A stretch of DNA of 64,000 bases from Euleptes europaea (taxonomy: Eukaryota > Chordata > Lepidosauria > Squamata > Sphaerodactylidae). The DNA is taken from positions 53,676,286 to 53,740,285 of the forward strand of contig NC_079325.1 of NCBI RefSeq assembly GCF_029931775.1, read 5' to 3'. Numbering within the stretch: position 1 is the stretch's first letter; every line of letters starts with the position of its first letter. Of this stretch, positions 50,001 through 62,900 are shown piece after piece. Under the pieces are notes generated by a model. It was not told where the DNA came from and searched no databases. It was given only the letters and a program-made list of their open reading frames with translations. Both the position numbers and the translations under genes were made by a program.

Positions 50001-50918
50001 TTGAGTCCAGAAGCACTTTAGAGACCAACAAGATTCTCAGAGTATAAGCTTTCGAGACTCTGATGAAGGAATCTTTGACTCTCAAAAGTTCATACCCCAA
50101 AAATCTCGTTGGCCTCTAAGATGTTACTGGACTCAAATGTAGCTGCAATAAAATTATTAGTCTTTAAGCTGTCACAGGATGATTCTTGTGTTTCAGTTAA
50201 GCTGATTAAAGTTTGCCTCTCAAGAATTTCATTATCCTTAGTAGAGGTCAATAGATGGCTGACTGGTTTTATGTTTGCTTTTGTTGCCAGCGAGCCAGCG
50301 TGGTGTAGTGGTTAAGAGCAGTGGACTTTAATCTGGGGAACCAGGTTTGATTCCCCACTCCTTCGCATGAGCAGCGGGCTCTAATCTGGTGAGCCGGGTT
50401 GGTTTCCTTGCTCCTCCACATGAAACCAGCTGGGTGACCTTGGGCTAGTCACAGTTCTCTTTATGCTCTCTCAGCTCCACCTACCTCACAGGGTGTCTGT
50501 TGTGGGGAGGGGAAGGGAAGGATATGATAACCAACTTCAAGTACTTGAAGGGCTGTCATATGGAGGATAGTGCTGAGTTTTCTGTTGCCTTCTGTCAGCA
50601 ATGCTGATTCTATGACTTTAGGCAGATAATGGGAGGGGGGCATCTTGGCCATCTTCTGGGCACTATGTGTGTGGGGGGGAGGTAGTTGTGAGTTTCCTGC
50701 ATTGTGCAGGGGGTTGGACTAGATGACCCTGGTGGTACCTTCCAACTCTATGATTCTATGAAGGTGATTGTAAGCCAGTTTGATTCACCCTTAAGTGGTA
50801 GAGAAAGTCGGCATATAAAAACCAACTTTTCTTCTTCTTGTTCTTTTCTGGTAGGAACTTTTTCCTGCTTGGGCTGCTTTTTTGCTGTTGATTCTCCCTG
50901 CTCCAGATTAATCCGTTA

Positions 50919-50951
<33 letters not shown>

Positions 50952-53900
50952 CCCCCCCATGTGTTGCAGTGAGTGATATCCCTCAGTATTCCCAGTTGGT
51001 GTTGAGTGTGTGCGAGACGCTCCAAGAGGAAGTCGTGGCTCTCTTTGACCAGACTCGGCACTGCCTGACCTTTGGAGACTCTGCGGACGACAAGGACAGC
51101 ATGGAGACAGACGATGCCTCCCGGCATAAACAGAAGGACCAGCGAGACGGGGCAAGTGACCTCAGATGCTATCGAAGGAAAAGGGGATCATGAGAACAGA
51201 GGAGTTGAATGGAAGCTTCAGAATCAATAAGCACATACGAAGCTTCTTTATACTGAGTTGGAGTGTTGGCCCATCTAGCTCCTATTGCCTGTCCTGACTG
51301 GCATCCGCTCTCCAGGGTCTCAGGTCTAGAACTGGAGATATAAGCAGTTGAACCTGGGACTGAATGAATGCAGAGCACTGGCTCTGCCACTGAGCCGCAG
51401 TCCCTCCCTATTTATCATATTCGAAACCCCCCCTTTTCTCCATGGAGATCACCATGGCATATGTGGGGATCATCCCCGCCCCCGCAGCTGACAGATGGTT
51501 CCTCAGCGAACATCACGTCTGAGCAGTTCTCTCCCCTCTGGTCACAATAAAGGAAATACTTTGAATACACAACAAAATAAGAGAGGCAAAGTACCTTTTG
51601 GCCCAGTTAATCTGCTGAATGGAAATTAAGAGAAAGACAAGTTCAGGAAGATAAGCCCCTGCCCCACAGAGATCACAATTGAAATTTGATGCCAGGGGAG
51701 CCAACAAAGGAAGGGAAGGAGATGAAGGCGGGGAAGAAGAGGGGTTTAGTTCCCAATACTTGGGATTAGTTTCCAAGGGGCATGGGGACAAGCGCAGTGG
51801 CAGCCTTCCTCTTCCGAGGAGGAAAGATCCTGAAATCACTGCCCTCCTCCACCATCTGTCCTGAAAAAGGACAGCTGCAAAAAATGGGGATGCTGGTTGC
51901 AGAGATTATTAGTGTAGTAAAGAAAGTGCTTCAGGATGACCACAGAAAGCATGAGCTGAGTTGGTGTAGTGTAACAGCTAAGAGACTGAGCTCTGAGCCA
52001 AGAAATCCCTGGTTTAAATCTTACCTTTGCGTGAACTTACTGGGTTGCCTTAGGTCAGTCTCTATCACGACTGGCCAGCTGTGGTGCAGTAATGTAACCA
52101 AGCTCACCTGGGTTTGGCACCAGTAAACTCACACAGTAAAGAGCTTTATTAGAGAAAAATTAGAAAAAGATATTAAAACAAGGTATAGTTCAGTGATGTC
52201 AGAATGACAAAAAATACAAAGCTAACTTGCCAACTACTTACTGAAGTCCTAACATGGCGTAGTTGGTTCTTGAGGCATAAAGTTTCCAGAGCTTTATACA
52301 AGTGTCTTTCTGGCAGGGGGGAAGGGGAAAAGGGATAAGAGACTATTCTTACTAACTGCACTTGTGGAAAAAGCTGGCCCTAACTTGCTGACCTCCCCCC
52401 CCCCCAACAACCAATCATAGGGCTGTCTTCATGGACCCTTCCAGGGAATGAGTGAACTGCCCCCCTCCCTACTGAGATTCTCAGCTGCAGCGCATAATCT
52501 AATTAAGTCCTTTTGAGAGATTGGTATTGGGGGAGGGGCTGTACTCTGCACCTGCAAGAGGCAGAGGACTAGTTCTGGCTGGAAAATTCCTCCCAGATGG
52601 ATACTCTCTTGACAGCCTCAGCACTGCATTTGCAGTATGGGGGTGATGGGCGTCATTTGTTTCTAAGTTTAATTTGATGGGAAGGCACTGGTAAACCACC
52701 CCGTAAACGAAGTCTGCCTAGTAAACGTCGGGATGTAACGTCACCCCATGGGTCAGGAATGACCCGGTGCTTGCACAGGGGACCTTTACCTTTACCTTAA
52801 TTTGATGAATGTATGGGGCTGCTTCATTGCTCCTGTTTTATTGATCTATATATTGTGATTTTATGCATTTTATTGTATCAAGAACTAAGTTGTTAGCTGC
52901 CCTGAGCCTGGCCTTGGCCGGGGATTGAGGATGGGGTAAAAATTGAAATAAATAATAATAATAATAGGGCTGTCCTATCAAGGATTACAGCAAAGTAATA
53001 CATGGGGAGCCCTTCAAGGAATTGAAACAGCTGTAGAGATACTGGCCATTATTATTGAATTTGTGCACCAGTAATTGGTGTTCCCAATGGCGTATTTAAT
53101 GTCAATGCCTGCCCTCCCCTCTCCTGACCTTTGGGGGTGCCCTTCTTTCCCATTACTCGTCCTCACGGCAGGTGTGTGTGTTGGGGCTCCACCTGGCAAA
53201 GGAGCTCTGTGAAGTGGACGAGGACGGCGATTGTTGGCTGCAGGTCACCAGGAAGATCCCGATGCTCCCGACTCTCTTCACCACCCTGGAGATCAGCCTC
53301 AGGGCGAAGCAAAACCTTCACTTCACGGAGGCCTCGTTACATCTGCTCTTGACCTTGGCCAGGACGCAGCAGGTGAGAGAGCTGCCGAAAGCTGAGAACC
53401 TTGCTGTGTCCTGACCACAGTTCTTCTAGCTGATGTTGTGCTAGGTGGCCAGAGATTTTTAGTCTGTTTATATCCGACCCCCACCAAAACCTCCTGCTTT
53501 CGATGGTGCTTTTTTATGGAGGAGGCTCTGCCTCTTTCTAATGCTGGTTGGGATGTAACTTCACGGTGAAATGGTCCCTTCCTTGAGGACTTGCAATAGG
53601 AGATGGTCAGAAAAGGCAGTGGTGAAAGGACAGGTCCAGCCTTCTTAGGGATTACAGGAAGGAATGAAGAAGAAGAGTTGGTTTTTATATGCCGACTTTC
53701 TCTACCTTTTAAGGAGAAACAAACTGGGTTACAATCTCCTTCCCTTCCCCTCCCCACAACAGACACCTTGTGAGATAGGTGGGGCTGAGAGAGTTTGGAG
53801 ATAACTGTGACTGGCCCAAGGTCACCCAGCTGGCTTCATGTGGAGGAGCAGGAAAACCAACCCTGTTCTCCACATTAGAATCTGCTGCTACTAACCACTA

Positions 53901-56900
53901 CACCACGCTGTGTGCTTTCTACCAGGCTTTTCAATGGGAGTTTCAAGGCAAACTGCAGGAGAGTACTTTTGTAGCAAAAAAAATGCTCCTCCACCAGTGG
54001 AGGAGGGTATCTTGAAAATCAGGTCCCTTCTCCCGCTTGCTTGATGGATTGGGCCATCTAGATTGGGCAGAAGGGTAATCGCAGCCTGTAGGGTCAAGGC
54101 CCCACAATAGTTCTGGGGCCCATTTGCCCTTGAACTTTTGTTGATTTCTCTTTTCGGAGGCCAGATTCTCCCCTTCACCCAATCATGAATAGGGTGGGAA
54201 GGAAGTGCCGTTAGCTGGATAAACCTTATGGTCTCTATCTGGTCCGTGGCCACCAAACGCACAGCCATTCTACTAGGTGAATTGCTTCAGAGGGAGGTGG
54301 CAGTTGCCTGGTGGAGAGACAAAATACACCCTCGCCTTTTGCTCGCAGGCAGCAGGTTTCTAGAACCAAAGAACAGAACTGGTAATTCAGGTCCGTAGAG
54401 CAGAGCAAGCATTTCACAAGCCTTTCCCGTTCAATACTATAAGGAATTTTATGATGGTGAGAAAATGGCATTGTTTCTTGCTTGGGGGCCTTGATTGTTC
54501 CTTGCAGCTCAGAAACAAAGTAATGTGAGAATTTAATGCACACTGTAAGGAATGCGTTTGTTCCCATTTCTTCCAAGGAGGAAGCGTAAGACCAAACGAG
54601 TATTTTTTAGTCTCCCACTCTGCTTAAGCAAGGGGAGCACCAGCTACCCATCTTACCACAGGAAGAGCCCTGCTTGATTGGCCCTAGGTCTCCACCTAGG
54701 CCAGCTGTCTGTTTCCAAGCAGTCAGCTGGACCTCTGTGGGCACTCACAAGTGAGGCCTGAACGGGATTGGCTGCTTACCCCCAGCATTGGTGTTCAGAG
54801 TTAGGTTGCTGCTGAACATGGACGCCGTGAGGATTATTAATGTGGGAGTGAGACTGATTAAGGACTTCACTTAATTCAAGTGCCATATAAATGGCTCCTA
54901 ACCACTGTAATAGAGCTTGAAGTGACAGGCGATGGGCGGTGTGCGCCTCATGCAGCTGTGTGGTTAGATTTCTTGGCATTTGCAAAGGTGAGCTTTCAGG
55001 GTGGGAGAATGATGCGGAGTTGCTGAGGTTGTCTGTTCTCTTGCAGGGGGCAGCAGCTGTGGCTGGGGCGGGTATCATGCAGAGCATCTGTTTGCCTCTC
55101 CTGAGCGTGTACCAGCTGAGCAGCAATGGTGCTGGTCAGGTAGGTATCGTTTCCTCATGTGGTTTGCCTACTTTGTCTGGGACTCCCTTCGCTGCCACAG
55201 TGACACAAGAGGACCCCCTAGAGCAGGGGTGTCAAACTCATTGGTTTCGAGGGCCGGATATAACATAAATGTCACTTGGTTGGGCCAGGCCATGCCTCGC
55301 CAGCCCAGATTGGGAGCGGGATGGTGGTGGCTGCCTCGGCTGGTGAGCCCGCAGTGGGCTCGCCCACCCAGATTGGGACTGGGGTGGGTGGCTGCCTCGG
55401 CTGGCTCGTGGGCCGGATAAGAGCTCTGAAGGGGCCAGATCCGGCCTTCGGGCCATACGTTTGACCCCCTTGCTCTAGAGGCCATCCATGCTGACGTCCC
55501 TGGAGAAACCCTTTCCATTCTAATTTGTTCTGGGAGACAACAGTCAGTTTTCATTGGCGTGGCCCTTGCATTCAGGTGCCAGCTTCGTCCCGAAAGTCTC
55601 TGGATGCCCCCTCCTGGCCTGGTGTCTACCGTCTCTCCGTATCGCTGATGGAGCGCCTTCTGAAGACCCTCCGGTACAACTTCCTGACGGATGCCTTGGA
55701 CTTTGTTGGTGTTCATCAGGAGCGGATCCTTCAGGTTTGTCAGGAAAGGGTTTGTTGATCATTTGAAGTTTGTGCTGTGGCTTTCATCAAATGATAAAAC
55801 AAAATGAAAAACAGAAAGGCAAAATTAAGGAACAGTATCAAGCCTCAGTACATGCTCAGAAGTCACAAGCCTTTTGGAATAAGGAGGTCTTGTGTCCTCT
55901 CTGAGAAGCCATGTGCATCTCTGGACCTTAGTGGGGAGGTCTTTCTAGAAAATTTGGAGCAGTAAAGGCCTTGCACCTTGCTACAGATGTCCTGTGGGTG
56001 TACATTTTGGGAGCCCATGGATTGAGGCCTGCTGTGAGATTGCACTCAGCATCTAGGCTCATGGAGGTACAAAGAGAGGTACAAATAATGTGTTTGCTTG
56101 TGGTACACAGGAATAAATGGTCCTTGCCTGTACGAGCTTGCCAAGAGGGAGGAACTGCAAGACAGGAGGTGGGGGTGTATGTGGACAGCGGGCAGGATTA
56201 GTAGGATGCCTTCTTGCAGTATGCATGGGAGACGGTACCCAAACTTCAGAATTCCTGTAAGGCAGAGAAGGTGAGCAGTTTTTGTTCTCAGAGTCTCCGT
56301 TGTTTCTCTTTGCAGTGCCTGAATGCTGTCCGGACAGTGCAGAGTCTGGCCTGCCTCGAGGAAGCAGATCACACAGTGGGATTCATCCTTCAGCTTTCCA
56401 ACTTCACAAAGGAATGGCATTTCCATCTGCCTCAACTCCTGAGGGATGTGCAGGTAAGGAAAACCTGTCGTCTCTGCTTTCCTCAGCTCCTCCAGCATGC
56501 TGGTAGATGCAGCAGCACCTCAGGAGGAGAGAGCTTGTGGACCGGGCGTACCCTTCAGTAGTTATCAGCAAATGTTTGATTTGTATACCTATATTATATT
56601 CCTATATACCCGGGGCCGCGTAAACATTTCTCGGACGAAAAGGGGTTGCGAGTGCTAAAAATTTAAGAAGCCCTGAGCTAGAGGACTCTGGTGGTTCTTG
56701 TGTTCCTTCCTTCCTTCCTTTGTCCTGAATAAAGTGACTGCACGTTCCTTTCCTTTCCTTCTTTGCTCCTGTGACCCATAGGTCCTGAGCAGTTATTTCT
56801 TAGAGGAAAATATGATGGCGAGAGATTTGGCCACTGTCAATGTTATATTTGGATCCCTATCCATCAGCAAAAAGGGGACTATTTTGTCTCTTATTATGGG

Positions 56901-59900
56901 GGCATGAATTCTCGCCAATATGGGGGTACCCTTCAGTATCAGTAACGGGCAGTCGAAGGAAAGGACTTTATCTTTGTGACTCGCAAATCTCCTTTAGTGT
57001 GCAAACTGCTTTACCTTCTCCTTTGGAGCTCGTAATGCCCATTTTACAGACGGGAATTTGAGGCTGGGCATTTTTGGGGAAACTTTGTTACGAGTTTCTT
57101 TCTGGCATCTTTCAGGTGAACCTGTGTTACTTGTGCCAAGCCTGCACCTCCCTTCTGCACAGCCGAAAAATGCTTCAGCACTATCTACAGGTAAGAAAGT
57201 GAGTGACTCAATTCTCACAATGGTGGTAAACCTGGTTTGGGACTATCTCATTTCAGAACTGCGCATGATGGAATGGTCCTCCAAAAAAGAGTTCCCTGCA
57301 CACAGGCAATTAGCATGTCGGAGAGATTCTAGCTTGTCTTCTCCCTGAAGTACTAGTTTTCTTGTGTCTGTGGAATTGTCCTTTCTTTCACTGGTGGCAC
57401 AGTTTTCCACCTGCAGTCCAAAGTAGGGACATATCAAGCTACACTTTCCCACCTCATTGGAAACCAAGCCTTCCAGGTGAGGGATATCTGTGCCCCAGTG
57501 AAGCCTTTCTCCTGGAGGGGCTGTTGATCAGTAATGGTCTGGCTTGCTTGTTGTCACGTGGGGCCGTGCCTTCTGTACCCCAAAAAGTTGTAGGATGCCA
57601 GCTGGACAGATTGACTTGCAGCCATTGATTCTCATGGCAGTATTAGCAAGTCTGAGCTGTCTTGTAGAAAACTTTGACAAAAGCGCAGGATATTGATATT
57701 TCAGATAAGGGATTTAGGGTAGACTTCCAGTTTGAAAGGGAAGCCAGCATGTCTGGAATCTGAGCGGAGGGCAGCCTCCTTGTACAGACATTTTTCTACT
57801 GTGTTTGCTCATCTCATTTGCACGCTTCTCTACCTTTTCAGACCAAGAACGGGGAGTCTCTGCCCTCTGCTGTCATGCCCCGGGTCCAGCGTGCTCCCCA
57901 AGCCTCCACCAAGCCTCTGAGCCCGGAGACGGAGGCTGCCGAGCAGAAGGCACTGCGCACGGTGCAGTACGGCCTCCTGAAAATCCTCAGCAAGTCCCTC
58001 GCAGCTTTGCGCCATTTCACCCCCGACATCTGCCAAATCCTCCTTGACCAGGTAAGAAAGCCAGGCACCTGGGGGGAGGAGTAGGAGTCCAGAACGCTGC
58101 CCTTGAGGCTCCAGCAAACACTGGTTTAGTGGTGGTGTAGTGGTTAAGAGTGGTGGTTTGGAGCGGTGGACTCTTGATCTGGAGAACCGGGTTTGATTCC
58201 CCACTCCTCTACATGAGCGGTGGAGGCTAATCTGGTGAACTGGATTTGTTTCCCCACTCCTACACACGAAGCCAGCTGGGTGACCTTGGGCTAGTCACAC
58301 TCTATCAGCCCCACCTACCTCACAGGGTGTCTGTTGTGGGGAGGGGGGAAGGGAAGGTAATTGTATGCCAGTTTGATTCTCCCTTAAGTGGTAGAGAAAG
58401 TCGGCATATAAAAACCAACTCTTCTTCTTTGTGTTGTGCATAAGTGGCTGCGGTTTTGCTGGGAGTTCCTGTTAGACCATGCCCCTCCCTGGGCTTCCCT
58501 CCACAAACACTGGTGGCGGAAATTTCCTAAATGTGTATGATTTGCATAATAAGGCTTTCGTTCACTGGCCTGCTCAACCCTCAGCTTGATAATACTTAAC
58601 CTCGGACATGGGCTCCTGAATGTTCCAAGTGCATCATGTTATCCTTAGGAAGGCTTGTAAGTTTGGCGAGTTGTATTATCTACTGCAGCGGTTCCCAAAC
58701 TTTTTGAGTCGTGGAGCACTTTTCAGGAGTGAAATTTGTCATAGAGCACTAATTTTCACCTAGCACCTACTTACTAAACCAAATGGCAGTAGTATTTTTC
58801 TTTCCAATCTCTTCATGGAGCGCTAGGAGATGTTGGTGCTCTGCGGAGCACAGTTTGGGGACCACTGCTCTATCATATTTCAGATGGGGGCTGAGAATGG
58901 GCCGCTTACTTAAAGCCCCATCATGAATTCATGGCCAGGGTGTGTTTGGAACTTGGCACTTCCTGCTTGATAGCTCAGTCTCTTGGCCACAATGCTACGG
59001 CACCCCTCTGCTTGTGTTGTATGTTTTAGGATTGGGTCCTGTGATGGCACAGGAATACCACAGTGATGACTTATGTTACTCATCTTGCAGTGAACTCGTT
59101 GTATTTGGTTTGTCTCTTTGCAAGATATCCACGTTGAATAAGGGTTCCTTGGTCACTGCTGTTATGAAATCCCAAATTTCCCATTGGGCATTTTCCTGAA
59201 GCCCCTTGCCCATAAAGGCAAGCAAGTGGTGATCCGCCCTATTTTCCATGGGCACCTACCTAGTGGCTGGTCTGATTTTCACTGAGGTGGTCAGCTAGTG
59301 TGTGAGAACTCCTTCAAGCTGATTGGCTACTTCTCCATACAAAAGAATCTCTGCACCCAGAAAAATAGCAAGTTGGGGAGATAGCAGTCCAGAGCCCTTG
59401 TCCCTGCATGCTAGATTTCTTCATGTGGGGATTCTTTGGTATAAAGGAGCATCTATTCATATCAGTCAAAAGCTTCCTACCATGGCCTTCTGTCTGACTT
59501 GCTGTCAGCACCGACTTGGTGCCAGGCACAGGGGTAGTGCTGTCAGCACTGCCCAGGCACAGGTGTACCACCTCGGTGAGAACTACCCCCTGCCATAGCT
59601 GAGACTGGATTTGTGTGGATGCTTCCCTCCGTTTTCTGTTACCTCCAGGCATCTTTGGCCTGTTGGTCTGTGAAATCCCAGTATAGGGAAATCCCGGTAT
59701 AATCCTTGTGTTGTATCTTGTCTCTGGTAGTGTTTTTAAAAGCTCCTAGCTTGTGAGATAACCAGCTTTGGATTCCATATGTTCTGACTAATCTGGCTTT
59801 GTGTTGCAGTCGCTGGACCTCGCCGAGTACAACATTCTTTTTGTGTTGAGCTTTACCACTCCAGCCTTTGATTCAGAAGTTGCCCCCTCTTTTGGGACCC

Positions 59901-62900
59901 TCTTGGCCACCGTCAACGTGGCCCTCAACATGCTAGGGGAGGTAAGAAGAGTCCAGGGGAACACTAACACACAGCCTGCAGCTCCGGAATTCAGCAGTCG
60001 TGCTGGAACTCTTTCTTAAAGGAACCAGAGGGAGGGGAGGGGCAGGTGGAATCTTTGGAACCCAAGTCTTGTTCTCAGGGCCATGCAACCGTTACGCAAA
60101 TGGAGCTTTTCCCCTTATTTTCAAGCCTGCGGCATTTATCGATTCATCAGTGCATTGATTTTAATTGATGAAATGCATCTCACTTGAGTAAAAGCTGCCC
60201 TAATTTAAACAGTCAGTACATTAGACTAAATTAAAATAAGCATTTATAAATTTTTCAGCCAGCAAGCGCAATTTTAGATGAGGCATTCCCCTCCCCATGT
60301 GAAACAGAATGCTTCTTCTAGGAATACACCTGCTTGTGGGGCATCATTGCAAAACAAGATGTGCTTTTTGTTTTTGCAAATGCCAGCTTAAACCGATTAA
60401 GTCCATTTGTCTTTTATTTGGTGATCATTTAGCCCTACTTATTCTAGCTATGATTCTTGTCTGTGACGATCTAAGGAACCTGAAGCCCCTGCCTTAGCTG
60501 CTGAGGCACTTCGTGGCATGGGAGTCTCCACCAGGTGTTGCTGACACATAGGCAAGCCCGCCTTTGCCAGCAGGGTGTTTTTAAGCAATGGATGCTGAAT
60601 CCTTTGTTTCCCAGCCAGCATGGTGTAGTGGTTAAGAGGGGTGGACTCTAATCTGGAGAACCAGGTTTGAGTCCCCACTCCTCCACGTGAAGCCAGCTGG
60701 GTGACCTTGGGCTAGTCACAGTTCTCTCTGAACTCTCTCACAGCCCTACCTATCTCAAGGTGTCTGTTGTGGGGAGAGGAAGGCGATTGTTAGCTGGTTT
60801 AAGACTCCATAAAGGTAGAGAATATTGGGGTATAAAAACCAACTTTTCTTCTTCATGCCAAGTTCTGCCCTTGAATGAAACCGCAGAATGCCCCCAGCCC
60901 TGCCTCTTCTTCGTGTGTCCCACTGATGTATCTTCTTTCTTTCCTTGCTCAAGCTGGACAAGAAGAAGGAGCCCTTCGCTTTAGCCGCAGGGCTGGCTGC
61001 CCAGCAAGAGGGAAACAAAACTCTCAAGTAAGTTCCTGGGATCCTTTGCTGCCCTGTGGGTGTGGCGCCAGACTCCTGCCACTTTGTGTCAGGCACTGCC
61101 CATGGCACGCCTGACGCCTCCAGGTGACTGCTGCTGGGACCTCCCCGGAGGGTTCCTTTGGGAAGTGTTTCTTCTTTGGATCTCGTTTTGATTCCCAGAG
61201 GCTCCTTTGCCAGCATTCATTGAACATTTACAGACATTACTTATCATAGACGGCGAGGCGGCCCTTGGCCCGTGCAGCTGACAGCAGAGTTGTCGAGGTG
61301 GCCAGGTCATTTCAGACTTGCTGGCCGCCGGTCTCGGATTTTTGTGGTTGCCGCTGTGGCCGAGCGGGAGAGGCACCTGCAGAGCACGCAGCAGTGGCTG
61401 CTCCGGCCTGTGTTGCGTTAGCACCCCCTGCTTGCGTCAGTGGAGGGAGGGCGGCGTAGCAGAGTATGGACAGGGCACCATTCCCAAGACGAGGAGGGAA
61501 GCAGAAGACAGGCTTCAGTCTGAATGTCACTGCAGCATGAACTCATTCAGGGCTCGTACTGGCCGGTTTCTTGTAGCTTATTGTAAGGATTACATCAAGG
61601 GAATGTATTTGAAGCAATATATCAGTTCTCAATGGCATCATTGAATACCAATGTTCTGTTAGCAGGCCTCTGTTAGTGTGGTGTAGTGGTTAAGAACATA
61701 AGAAAGGCCCTGCTGGATCAGACCAAGGCCCATCAAGCCCAGCAGTCTGTTCACACAGTGGCCAACCAGGTGCCTCTAGGAAGCCACTAACAAGACAAGT
61801 GCAGCAGCACCATCCTGCCTGTGTTCCACTGCACCCAAAATAATAGGCATGCTCCTCTGATACTAGAGTGGTGGTTTGGAACAGTGGACTCTGATCTGGA
61901 GAACTGGGTGTGAGGGGTGGGGGTTTGATTCCCCACTCCACATGAGCAGCGGGAGGCTAATCTGGTGAAACTGGTTGTCTTCCCTGCTCCTACGCGTGAA
62001 GCCAGCTGGGTGACCTTGGGCTAGCTACAGTCTCTCTCAGCCCCACCTACCTCACAGGGTGTCTGTTGCGGGGAGGGGAAGGGAAGGCAATTGTAAGCCG
62101 GGTTGATTCTTTAAGTGGTAGAGAAAGTCGGCATTTAAAAACCAACTCTTCTGTACGTTGCCTCCAATTTACATTAATCTCCCCCCATCCCCAATATCCC
62201 TTGGGTTGGGCAAGAGGCGAAGTTTGTAATGAGGGGCACCTGGGATCTTTTGGTGATGTCTGAGCAAAGGTGTGAATCATTCCAAGTTGCAGCCTTGCAT
62301 CAATGGTGACTTGTACAGCCTGGGACCAACATACCTTAAGGACCACCTTCTCCCATAGGTGCCTTCCCCCTTCACTCCGGTCATCTTCAGAGGCCCTGCT
62401 TTGGTTGCTTCTGCCATGTGAGGCTAGGCGAGTGGTGACCAGTGAAAGGGCTTTCTTGGTCAAGGCAGCAAAACTTTCCCAGGGAGATTCATTTGTCTCC
62501 CTCGATTAGTGTCTTCCACCAGCGAATGCAGACTTTTTTGTTTCATTTGGTGTACCACCAATAAGTTATTGGCCCCTCCTCCCTTGTTCTGGAGTTTTAA
62601 AATGTGTTTTTATGGGTTTTTTAATAACTTTAAGTGTTGTTCGTAATTGTTTTTTTATGTGCACCTCCTTGGGGACCGATTGACTGGAAAAACAGCATAA
62701 ATACGTTTTAAATAAAAAATAAATAACTAGTTTCTTCTCGAATGACTGACGTCTCCTTCTTCAGGTCTTTGCTTATGTTTACAATGGAAAACTGCTTTTA
62801 CCTGCTCATCTCCCAAGCTGTCCGCTATTTGAAGGATCCAGGCGTGCACCCCCGGGACAAGCAGCGGATGAAACAAGAGCTCAGCTCTGAACTGGTAAGG

